A stretch of 64,000 bases of DNA from Acanthacorydalis orientalis. Its lineage: Eukaryota > Arthropoda > Insecta > Megaloptera > Corydalidae. Positions 27,130 through 40,103 of this stretch are shown piece by piece. A model generated the notes under the pieces. The model was not told where the DNA came from. It worked only from the letters and a program-made list of their open reading frames with translations, and searched no databases. Where the stretch lies: contig CM068313.1 of the NCBI GenBank assembly GCA_034766995.1, positions 32,138,496 to 32,202,495 of the forward strand, given 5' to 3'. The position numbers were made by a program, and so were the translations under genes. How positions within the stretch are numbered: the first letter of the stretch is position 1; the number at the start of each line of letters is the position of its first letter.

Positions 27130-27133
<4 letters not shown>
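26660..27133 (+). mobile_element. 3' end of a decayed RTE-like LINE
   Basis: Plus-strand fragments match the C-terminus of RTE-type endonuclease/reverse transcriptase proteins. MSKYDYVA near 26,735 resembles the Y-x-YLGQ-type block, a basic stretch RRVRKRIEW follows, and the end is FIQQWIDRG then TGA (ATC at 27,083, stop at 27,131-27,133). The family ends in a W..L..AYVQQW-type motif. The reading frame is broken by many stops and shifts, so it is dead. A (TA)n tail follows the stop at once, consistent with the very short 3' UTR and microsatellite tail of RTE elements. The minus-strand open frame here (26,546-26,947) is a shadow. Confidence 0.72.

Positions 27134-27180
<47 letters not shown>
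27132..27180. repeat. (TA)n microsatellite tail of the LINE fragment
   Basis: About 24 TA units starting at the LINE stop codon. It may have grown from the element's own 3' tail. Confidence 0.88.
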
Positions 27181-28003
27181 TAACAAATCCTTTTCGTATG
27201 GTATTATTTTAGAAAGAGTTAAACCATAATATTAATATATCATAAAAATACTCTGTATTTGTTAATGTGTATATCATGTTAGATAATTAAGTTGACTGGC
27301 ATGACTACACTCATATTTAAAGAGTAATATGAATGTGGAAGATATAATTCTAAATTAGTAGTCAAAGATATTAAAATCACAATAAAATGTTCAATTTTAT
27401 AGTTTTGTATTCACTCTAAATTACAGCTTATTTAAATACTCTTAAAGTAAAATTTCTCAAATAACGATAAGTAATATGGAACTTGTTAATATTAATTAGA
27501 AATCGTAAATACACATAAACCATTAATGCTTAATAGAATGAATATAAATTTAAAAAAGATAAAATTATTGGCGAAATATACAATTTTATTTACAATATTT
27601 CAAGTAGGATGGTTACAAATTTCGTATACACAGTTCGTTCTAATACAAAACAACAATTTTAAAAGTATTTTTAATAAAATAACTGACGAGGTTACAGATT
27701 CGTAGTTTTTTCTATGCACTATTTGCAAAAACATTGTTCACTTTAGTGTATAAACTCTTCTGCTTAATAACCAACCCATTCCATAAAATAGAATGAAATA
27801 AAATATAATATAATAGTAAAATTAATAAAAAATGTAAGATCACCTCGCATCATTAAAATAAGAAAAACTTCTCACTTCTGCACAATATTTGGCCATAATA
27901 GACTAGTGGTAATTTCACTTCGTTAGAGCAAAAGTTTATTATGTTTTCCATCATATAGGAATATATTATACTTTCGAATAGTTCAACGAAGACGATCACA
28001 GAG
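27181..28003 (-). other. 3' UTR and downstream flank of LMO
   Basis: AT-rich. On the minus strand an AATAAA hexamer lies at 27,940-27,935, about 65 nt after the LMO stop codon. More AATAAA-like hexamers occur further on (for example near 27,585). The actual cleavage site cannot be read from sequence. Confidence 0.45.
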
Positions 28004-28132
28004 TTAGCATGGTAAACTGGCGTCCGGTGGAACGGCATCTAAGGTGTCTGAATCGGGACTACCATATCCACTGGAACCACCATCTTGAGTTGTACAGCTA
28101 TTGCGCAGCTGCTGCTGCCATGGGACTATCTT
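28004..28132 (-). CDS. LMO (Bx): LMO coding exon 5 (C-terminal tail)
   Basis: Begins after TTTCAGAGAG on the minus strand and ends with TAA at 28,006-28,004. With the third AG as acceptor the phase fits exon 4 and gives a 42-residue tail ending in [12 protein letters not shown], rich in Ser, Gly and Asp. The first AG (exon start 28,136) looks strongest by polypyrimidine context, but would shift frame and stop after about 12 residues. Confidence 0.75.
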   Translation of the reverse strand, partial: KIVPWQQQLRNSCTTQDGGSSGYGSPDSDTLDAVPPDASLPC

Positions 28133-31100
28133 CTCTCTGAAACGCAGAAAAAAATTAATGAAGTTATATTTAATTATATAAAATTAAAAATTAAATATGT
28201 ATTTATTTGTTTTATTTTTCTTATTTAAATGCGTTTACAAACATAATTAATTAATATTATTATTTAAATGTTAATATATTTTAAATCATAATTTTAACTT
28301 ATTATTTACCTGACTCTATTTGTGAAATATAATAATTTATAAATTTCTAATGGGCATTTTTCACTCATTATCTGTAAGTGATATAAAAAAGTAAATTTTT
28401 ATTTTAGGGTTTTTAATTTAACAATATTTTTAAGAGTCAGATATTTTTATTCAATCAATCTCCTATTGGCTAAATTATTCATAATTTGAGTACGAACTTA
28501 TATCACATTTTAGCCAATTTATATTTGACTCCTACCTGTAATTTACCGACTTGCCTTCGTATGTGTGCGAGGCTGGTAGGATTATACGCCATGTTAGCGA
28601 ACACGAGCCGTTCTTCATAATCATATTCACATAAAATTTTGTTTTCACACAAATAAAATCTGTCGCCAACGCAAAATCTGTAAACAATAAAAAATATCAT
28701 CAAATTAAAAATAATATATTCGAATAAAAAATATTTCGAAATATATTCGAATAAAAAGTATTAATCATTCTAAAATATTAAACACTCTTTTAGATCTGAA
28801 TGCAACCTATATTTTTTTTAAATTAATCAATGAACAGTTTAAAAAAGAAAACGTTTGTAATATGAATACCATTAGCTAAATGATAAAGTTAAAATCTTTA
28901 TCAATTATAGTGTAATCTTCCAGTTGTCCATACCAAACAGGTGTTTAAATAATATTTTTCTTCTATAAAAAAACACATATATAAATATTATATACGAGAG
29001 CCAAAAAGAAAACATTCTATTTCTTTATTTTCTACTATAGTCGTTGCATTGTTTATTACTCCTGTTTATGTATTATTTATTATAATTATTATGACCCAGT
29101 CAAACATATCTGATAAGTTGTAGATGTTTTATGTTATTATTAATATGGTCGCTGTTCCAGTTTATATGCACTACAGAACATCAATGTGTCATGATCTCTT
29201 TTTATTAAATATTTACTATCAGGTCAAATTATACGAAAATGTTTTGCTTTATGAAAATTTTTACAGATAATTAAAAAATTCAAAAATGATGTCTGAAAAT
29301 GAAAAAAAGGATGCTTAACTGAATGCTCTATTGTTCTTGTATATTTATATATATTTCTTTCATACTCATTTATGAAAGATAAATTGTGGGTACTTTCTCA
29401 CTAGCACTTTTATTTTTCTCATAATTAACAGATTTTCTAATTTCAAAAAAGTTGAGGTTTCGTGGAAGCATTTTTCTTTATTTTTGGGATATATACTGAT
29501 ATGATCAATACTTTCCTATTGATTCTCATTATATGTACAATAAATCGTTTTTAATTATTAAAATAAGACCTAATATTTATTCTTAGTGAACCCAACATTT
29601 TCCAAATCTCATTATATTTTTTATAAATATAAATAAAGTAAATGGGTAATAATTTTAATGGGATTACAATTATAATGTATTACTGTCTGAAAAACAATTA
29701 AAAATTGAATAATAAAAATATTAAAATATACTTTTTTTGTTGTATTTCAAACTATGGAAAATAAAAATGAAATATTTTCAGTTGAGGAAGAAAAAAATAT
29801 TTATGTAGAAATAAAATACCTAATTTATTTACACTTACAAATACAATTGCTTTATTATTTGTTACAGTTAACAATCACAGAAATCATTTTGTTCTATCTT
29901 TTTATTACGATGTTATATGAAGTTTTATTAAGATAGAAAATCGACACGAAAAGACATATAAAAACACAACCGAAATAAAATCTTTAACCTATTATTAAAT
30001 ATAATACTATTTTTCAAATACTGTCAATTACTACGACAATATGTTTATACACTTGTTTAATTACTTTAGTTTCGAACTACATTATGTATATATTAGTTTC
30101 TACTCTAATAATCTATAAATAAATCTCGTACCTGTGGTTGCACTGCTGACATGCAAAACATTCTAAATGGTAAACATTGCTTTTTGCTCGCATAACCATT
30201 TCAAAAGCAGGTATTACTTTGTTGCAAGCGGCACAATAACCCGTTGTTCCAAACAATCTAAAACAAAATTTATAATATATATATACACGCACACTCTTGC
30301 TAAAAGTAATATACAGTTAATACATTTTAAGTATTTACATAAAAATAAAATATCATTCTCCATGCTAGTATTTCTCAATTATAAATTTATAATTATTCCA
30401 AATATTTCATTTTTCCTTCTATTTATTTACTTCTTTTAAATTGTTATTAAAGGTATTGTTTTTTTCGATATTGATATTCACATTTAAAAGTAATATAATT
30501 TTCTGATATAATCTATTTATTAAAAAAATATAATATAACTGACATTTTCACTATTGAATCAATATTTTAAATACTTCAAACTTTTTTTGTCGTCGTTATC
30601 ATTTGGTTATTATTTTCTTTGATTACATAGACGTATTTCAATAGTAATGATACCGTTCTCAAAGTGCAGAGACAGAAAAAAAGTTAACTTTGAAGCAAGT
30701 ATCAGTTATTTGTGGTTTGTGATACCACAATTAGCTTGACATATAATTAACATTTCTTATTAGTAAAGAGCAGCTTTTCAAGGTATACATTTGCTGCGGA
30801 TGGTAATTAGACATATTCATCTAATAAACGGTGAATTTAACAAATGATGGCATTTATCAGTAGAATTTACTTTTATGTCTAGAAATAATAATAGTTTCGA
30901 GTTGATTAAAAGTATTCTGTAGAAAAATATGCTGAAATAGTTAGTGTCAGACATTTCACATTCTCGAAAAATATATATTTATATACCAACACTTTTTTTT
31001 CTTATAATGACAAAACTTAAAAATAATAATTGTATAAAGAATAACAATATTTTATTGTAAACTTACAACTCTAAAATTATTTGCATTCAAATACTAAGTT

Positions 31101-31965
31101 TAATACACACATTTACAAAAAAAGATATATTGTTAATTATAATGAATGGACAACAATTCGCCAAACTACATCAAATTAGCAAATGAAAAAATACAATCTG
31201 TAGTAATAATGGCTCACACCGTTCAAGAATATAAGATTGTTTTGAGCTATCGGTGGATTACGCCACCCTATACTGATACAATACTTAGATAATTAAAATC
31301 AAATTTACTGTCTTACAAGTTACTCAACAAAGTTTTTAAATTGCTTTAAGATTTCAGATAAAATTTCACTATTTCATCAATTATTCTAAGACTCTACCAG
31401 AAAAAAAAACGAAAAGAACTTGAAAAGATTACAGAAAAATATTTTAAACAATGGAAATATCACTGCTTACTTACATAATAGTTCAAAAAATACTTAATGA
31501 AAGTAGAATTAAAATTTGGTACGGAATTTTAATAATTAAAATAATATATCTGTTATATTAAAATAAAAGAATATTTCAAATAAGTCAAGAATAAAAATTA
31601 TTTTAAATATTTTAAACTTATATTTTAAATAATTTTAATATATGTAATATTTTATAACTAAATAAAACTATTTTATAAATTTCTACTTTAAAATGAATAA
31701 TATGAAGATTGTTTTTTTTTCATCTAATAAAATATATGATTATTTTCCTAAAAAAATCCTACAATATATTTTATGATAGCAAACATATTTCAATCGTCTT
31801 AAAAAATGTTTCAATATTTTATAAAAAATATCCAATATTTCAAATAAATGAATGATTGTAGTGTGGAACAATTGAAAATTGAACTTTAATTACTATAACG
31901 TTATTTTTACTACTAAACTGTTACTTTTTTAACTGTATTTGTATATGTTATCTTGTGTGTGTGTG

Positions 31966-32002
<37 letters not shown>

Positions 32003-32013
32003 TTCATAACATT

Positions 32014-32060
<47 letters not shown>

Positions 32061-32353
32061 GTTATGAATTTGCAGACATGATATTTGCTATATCACTAAC
32101 CTGAGATAATCTCGTTTGCAGAGTATAAGATTAGCTTTTGTATAAAGTGTGGATCCGACTTCGCCAAGTCGACAATCACAGCATCCACACTTTAAGCAGT
32201 CTTCGTGCCAGAATAAGTCGAGAGCTTTCAACAGAAAACGTTCTGTAATACGTTTACCGCAGCCCGCGCATTCGCGCGCAGCCCCGGGACTTCGCCCCGT
32301 CGCTTGCTGCCCACCCGGATCTAAAAAATATTTGCATATAAATATACACACAT

Positions 32354-32391
<38 letters not shown>

Positions 32392-34191
32392 TCATTCAGT
32401 AAGAAGGTTTGTTTTTGACATAAAAAGTTAATATTAAATATAAATCTAATTGGAACTATCATATTTTATATATTTTAATAATATGTTATTTATAATAATT
32501 TTTATGAAATATTATTTTTTGCACACACACACACACACATTAATCGATATGTTAGAAAAATATTAGAATTATAAAACATTACTATCTATAGATAAATGTA
32601 CAACTTATGTACATTAATCTAATTTATACGTAAATAAATATTACATATGTCATGACATATGCTCTATTGTATTTATTTAACTGTCATAAGTGTATGTGAT
32701 CAAAAAAGACTGAAAACTACTGAATTGGATAACAAAATGCTAATAGTTTATTTTCAATAAGATAGAACTGTCGACTGCTCAAACGAGATCGTTTCTTATT
32801 AATAGAATATTTTGATAACAGATTGATAGATAAATGATTGTTCCCAAGTACATAGAAATAATTGTCTAAACGTATAAGATTTACTCTTATAGATTATTAA
32901 TTAAGACTACTGATAAACAGATTTTAGTTAGGTTTGAAAGCAAATGTAAAACATTTACAATATATTTTATATATCCCTTTATAAATCATCATCAAAGTTT
33001 GCATACAATATGTTATACTATTTAAATGAACTTTTCCTGTATTTTAGTTTGGTCGTCTTGTACTGTTTAACAGGAAAATTTAATAAAATTCTAATAGAAA
33101 TTACAATTCAAAATAAATTATTTTAACCATATTTTTTCTCACAACAGCTGATATTCAATTCGCAAAAAATATTTAAATAACCAGTTATTAATGATTTAAA
33201 ATATATTAAAAAAAATATTATTATTAATTTTAATAAATTATTAGTAACTAATAAAAAATGTTTATTTTATTATTGTTCATATTTCATTTCAACTTTTATG
33301 ACGCAGATATTTGACGAGGGCAAGTTATGTCTAAACAATTAAGATTGAAGCCATTGACGAATTAATAAATGAGTACAATAACATTTTTTCAATCTATAAT
33401 CAATTTTCGTGTTTGTTTTATATTTAGTTTTAATATTTCATGTTTTCAAATTGAATATTATTTCTTATTATTTATGAAATAGTTATTATTATTATTAAAT
33501 ATAACATATTTATTATTATTATCACATTAGAAGAAAAGAAGATTAGTGTAATGAAATTTACTTAGCTTGATCATAATTATTATTTAAGAAAATATATCGA
33601 GAGCTTAAAAACAGAGAAACATTTACATTTTACAAATCTTACAAGAAGTGTAAAAAGGTAATGAACTTTGATACCACAAAATATCCATCCTATCCACATC
33701 CACATCCTATCCGACATTATTAGAGGTCGGGCCCTATAAGGAGATGTCCAAGAAACTCGCGTCCTTTCTTTGTATATCTCGTCCGAAATGAAAATAAATC
33801 CGCTGGCTAATAGACTGCTACATGAATTCGCTATTATTTTCAAGGAAGAGTGATATATATGGTAAACAGAATCTGAAAATGCACTCAGCCTCTAGTGTTG
33901 TGCGCTAATGGACTCGTATACCACCACAGCCAACTAACACTACGTCGCTGCCCGTCTCCTCTTCATCCTTTTAAACTCGATATGATCGCGATTAAAAATA
34001 AAGCTGCGAAGCGGTCCTCTTGTGTGTTCCCATTAAGATACAGGGCCTCTCTCGTTCGAAGATTGATAGGTGGCGAGCGTCTTCTGACGCAGTGGCGGCG
34101 TTTCGTTACAAAAGACCGATGCAAATCAGTTATTCATGTGCGCGCACGCGCATTTTCTCGTACACAAATTCATGTATGTAGACACACACAC

Positions 34192-34259
<68 letters not shown>

Positions 34260-37200
34260 CGTAGTTTAATTACAGAATAAAATGAATCTGCAATAAAGAA
34301 CGAGACTAATTATCCACTTATTAGAATATCTCCACGAAATCAAGTCGCTATTAATTATTACAGTATTTCAATCTTTCTTCTAATTGATATTTTTAGTGGT
34401 AATAAAATGATAAAATTTGGTTTATATAAGAAACAACGAATTAAGACTAACTATTGTATTTACTTATTTCTTCATTTATGTATTAATTTCCAATTTTTTA
34501 TGCTGTATTAAGAAAGTTATCTTTAAATTAGCATCTAGTATCTATCTATGTATATATATATATATTAGGAGTACAAATTAATTCGGTGCCTTTAAATTGA
34601 ATCAATAGTAACTGTTTTAAATTGGAATATTTTCTCGTCGTTTTTGGATTTGAAGTCCCAAACTTAACATTTGAAAACATCATATTCCTTGGCCAAACAG
34701 TTAACATAACCTCACAAAATAATAATGAACATGATGGCGCTTGAAAAGCAGCATATTGCGCATTGCATACTTTTCATATAGAATTCATAACGAATATAAA
34801 ATATATAGTTCACAAACTAGGTAATACACATGCGCATGCCTGGAAACAACATAAACACATCAATCATTTTATTTAATATTACATTCTACAAGATTGAAGT
34901 ATATACACTGGGGTGTTCATTTGACGAACACTGTCGATTAAACTGTTTTAGTTAAAATAAAAAAATATACAACATTAACACATAGTAGCAATGAAAAAGA
35001 AATATTCCCATATGTTCTGTATGAACATTACATAATTATCAATGAATTAAAATCACTATGAACATTTCGTGCGTTTTTATTGGTAGTGTAGCGCATTTAG
35101 TTCGCCATAATTTGATCACAACAAAGCTTTTAAGCGGACGAATGCGCCGCCACTGCACGCTTTAGTAGACGGCGGTCGACACAACTTAGCACTTCCCGTA
35201 CATTACGTGTTTAATGGATTTTATATTGGCTATTCATTTTACATTCAACTATATATATTTTCTTCTGAGCGTGCGATAAGTGCATTTCATTGCAAATTTA
35301 TTTATCGTCACGCGAAATACACAAAATACATTTAAATCTTAATTATTTAAACTGTTGTTACAATGAAGCGAATGACGTACGTGCATTTATATTGATATGG
35401 AAATTTTAAACGAGTTCAATGAATTTCAATATGGTTTCAGTTATATAATACACATATAGAAAAACTTATAAACTGTTACAATTTTTATAGATGAATCATA
35501 TTTTGTTCCTACAACTTGCAATGAAATCATTTAACATATTATATTTGAACTGAGGCACTTTAAAATATAAAATATATAATTTAAATACTTTTACTGACTA
35601 AGCAACTAACAAATAATATAATTAATAATATAGAAAAATATCCATTCTCCAGTAAATTTTATTATTATTCTTATTACTGTTAACATATTTTATTTTGCTA
35701 TTATGATTTTTCTCTATATCCTTTGTTTACGATTGTTCTGTGTGAATCTTGAAGTCCATGTGTGAGTTCTACAATCGGTTTTTATGTAATAATATTCAAA
35801 AATAATTTTGAACTGAGTTCAAAATCTACTTGAAGATAATGAAAATCTAAACTACTTGTAGAAAAAACAAACTCATCCGTTACCTCCATGATTCAAATAT
35901 ATCAATTATATTTTTTGCTCCAAACTTCTGTTTCAAATGAAAGCTGATATTTTTTAAAACAAGTATTCTTTTCTTGCTTTGAACACGATGTTTTATCAGT
36001 GAAAGTAGCACAGAGTTATTACTTTTATTACAAATGTATAATAAAAAAAGCATCAGTATTATATTTTATAAATAATTGTAGGCAAATAATTATTGAATTT
36101 AGATATTAACTAAAATTTTATAAGTTTTTATATATCGACACATATCAGTTTTCGTTAAAAAATAGCCATCTTTCAGTTAAAAAAAAAACATTAATTTTGA
36201 TAAATTGCGAATGAGGAAAATATTTTCATTTTAAAATACGAATGGACTGAAAACCTCTTAAAAAATATTTCTTTTCTCAAGTAGTATTTGTTTAAAATAA
36301 ATTATTGTAAATAAAAATAATAAATACTGAAGTACTAGAAATATCTTATTTTTTCTAAATTGTGTGTTTGTGAGAAAGAAATATGGAGATTTATCTAGGT
36401 TGTTTAATTTTTTATATGCTTTAGAAATACATATTTGACAAAATCTAAATAAATAAAATATTACTTTTTGTTATTAAAAAATATTCAAATTGAAAAAATA
36501 TAAGCAACATATAAAAAAATATTTTTATTATTAAAAGGTTTCAATAAACAACCCATTAATAATCCTTTACATCAAGCAATAAATGAAAGAACATTTTTTT
36601 ATTAGAATCGTTAATTTAGCATATTGCAAAAAGCATAAATATTTTTCAACAAATATTGAAATCAAAAATATATTGTTTCATTTCAGACTGAAATGAATAA
36701 ATTTCTTTAGTTTTAGTATATTGTATTTTTTATACAGGCCGTTTTCAACATAGAAAAATGAAATTCAATTACAAACAGTTCTTTGATAAATTGTCATCGA
36801 CAATGATCTAAAGATGCCAAACTTTTTAAAAATATCATAAAATGTTCACTAAAACAAACAACTATATATTTTGTGAACGCGCTGACATTTTTATGTTATT
36901 TCGGACTTTGTTATAAATCGAATGATGCATGGATGAAGTTACTGCGAGAATGATGTGCATCGAAAGTCACGTCGTTGCCGTTATGATCGTTTTCGATTAC
37001 TCCGTGGGGTCGCATTGCAACGCCATGGAAATGATTGATAATAATTTCGACAAGATACACTCGATGACCAATGCGGCTAAACTTCTCTTGATACATACAC
37101 GGGACGTGCTATTTTTTCCAGAGAGATCCGCTCGTACAACTATATTTATTATCCTTTCATTACACGGGAAGCAAAAAGTTTCCTAAAGATAGAGTATTTC

Positions 37201-38921
37201 GAACTGCGATATTAACCGTTGAAATTGATAGCGGATATGTTCGAATCGATAACAATATAAACGTGGTTTTAATGTTAATAAAGCTAAGCACTGTATTTCA
37301 TGTAACTTCTTTATGCATTCGGATGAAGAATAGGGAAAAACTGTTCTTTCCAAATCTAATAAAATTAACATATACATATTTAAAAGTGCTATTTAAATAC
37401 CTGTTTTCCTAAATTTATTTATTATAGTTAACTTCTTTAACAGAGAAAATATACAATCGGAATTATTTTTTCCAAATGGATTTATAAAAATATAAAAAAT
37501 CCAAACTAACTGTCCCCTTTCACTAAACCACCTTACTACTACACCATTAACTAAAACAAGGTTTGATTAGAATTCTTCCAAGGCATATGAAAATATTAGA
37601 ATGTCATCATAAGTTACTGCGTGGATATTTTAGAATAAGTATATAATTTTTATTATAACTACTTAAGTACACAATCAGAAAATAAAACGTTCAACAATAA
37701 CTATGCTAATAAAAATTGCATTTCTGTAAATTGAAATGTACAACTGAATAGAAGACTTCTTTTAATATTATAAATCAAAATAATTTTTGCTTATTGGCCA
37801 AATTAAACTAATTAATATTGTTGAAAATTTTAAAAGCAGTTGAACGAAGTATTTAAACATTTATATTTGTACGCAATTCTCTTAGGAACCATTAAGTAAT
37901 AAATGATTATATTCTAAATAGAACAATTCATACAAAAGAACAAAAAATACGCCGCCGAGAGATGAAAACGCAAAAAGCACAACTTTATTCCTTCACAAAT
38001 GAAATCCTATTGTTGCCGATGTGCTCGTATACTCAAATGATGCGGCACTGGTTGCGCTTTTGATACAACGACCGGTCTGTCCCAATTAAGTTGGCATTTT
38101 ATCACCAAACACATCAGAGCTAATTAAATACGGCCGAGTTGAAACATTTGAACGGTCGATGGCTATGTTGTCACGTGACGTAGTCGCGAGTTCTTCCTCT
38201 TCTTTACTTGCGTCGCATGAAAAGCGCATGCCATTATTAACAATTTTCTTAGCGCATCAGTTTAGTTTTCTTCAGCTCGTCTAGTTAAATTGCCGCCAGA
38301 TTTAATTAAAATAGTTTGTAATTTAAACGAGAAAACTGTGGCGTAATAAGAGAATACAGAAAATGCAATCTAATGTTAAGTTTTGTTCATTTCCGCTCAA
38401 AGAAACTATCGCCTTAATGTGGATTAAGCTGAATTGGATTGTAGGTTCTTTTGTTTTTGCATTGTCATGTAGAAATTATACATATTTGTTATATTTTCTC
38501 ATGCTTTCATATTGTAACTTTGAATGAAAATAACATACAGTATTTTTAAATAAAATTAATAATCACATATATTATTAATATTAATTTTTATTTTATTAAC
38601 TTTTGCAAATTAGATCAGTATTCTAATTTTAATTAAAAACTAATAATTTTATATGTTTTATTATAAATAAATACGACATCCTACTTATCACTAGTCCATA
38701 AAAACACGAATGTATTTGTTTAATAATATGTTCAATACGTTTTATTGTTCAATTGTAAATATAAAAAATGTTTTCATTGTGCACATCTTTTGGAGATGTA
38801 TTTATACGTATGTTTATTAATATATGACCACTGAGTATTATTTTCGCTCATTATTTAATAATCAATTATATAAACAAATTAAATATAATTACATTAAATG
38901 AAGTTACATAAAATAAAAAAG

Positions 38922-38956
<35 letters not shown>

Positions 38957-38959
38957 AAA

Positions 38960-38990
<31 letters not shown>

Positions 38991-39033
38991 AATATATATA
39001 TATATACACATAAATATATATATATATATACAC

Positions 39034-39073
<40 letters not shown>

Positions 39074-40035
39074 ACAAAGCTCTATTATTTTTAAGTTAAT
39101 TGCTTTAGATCATAAATAATTTTTAAACATTATTAATCTATAGATAAAAATTTCCGTCTATCTCTTGGGGATCCTATTTTATGAATTGTTACTTTATTCT
39201 ATAACTAAGTATATTTCAAAAAAAATATTTTTACGGAAGTATTAACACTAAAACATAAAACAATGTATAAGAGAATAAAATAGAAAATAATTAAATACGT
39301 TATTATCTCGAATATGAAAAAAATATTTACTCAGTGGATATCAAACTTTTTATTATTACGATTTTCCAATAAAATAATTTTTTGGTAAACGAAGAACGAT
39401 ATTATTTATTTGCAGTTAGAAACATAATAATATTTGATTTCATTGTAGAGTTTTAATAATAAATCTTATTCTAAAGGTAGATCAATCAGTTTCCATACTT
39501 GTATTGTAAATAAAAAAAAGTAAGAGAATACATTTTCACAGAAACATGTCATATATGATTTAATCAAGTGTTTTATCCTTCGTTCGTTAGTCTAGTTTAA
39601 AATTCATTGTTTTAGATGACGAAAAACGATTTAGTGCACATTTTTTTACTTTAAATATACAAATGAATGAAAATTAGTAATTTAGTAAATTATAATTCGT
39701 ACCTAATTTATCTATTGAAACTTATAAAATGAAAAGTTTATTAATACAAAGATGATAATTAACTTACTATCAATTCATTTCAACAATAAATTTTAATTTT
39801 TAGTTTTTTATTAAATGTGGTAATAATTGTAAATATAAAATACTTATTAATAATTTGTAATAGTTTTCGGATTATACTTAAAATACATTTTTAAATAGTT
39901 TGTGATCAGTTACAAAATTTGCAGTTAATATTTAAATTTTCATTTAAAACAATATGAATAATTGAAGTGAAAAAATGTAATTCACTTTATATTATTTTAT
40001 ATTTTATTATACACACCCATCCTTTTATTATTATT

Positions 40036-40103
<68 letters not shown>

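Noticed and set aside
32149..32418. Plus-strand open frame over LMO exon 2
   Set aside because: Shadow of the minus-strand LIM1 exon.
37230..37260. tRNA-like GTTCGAATC (T-arm)
   Set aside because: No matching A box, acceptor stem or anticodon arm around it. No tRNA or rRNA gene found in the window.
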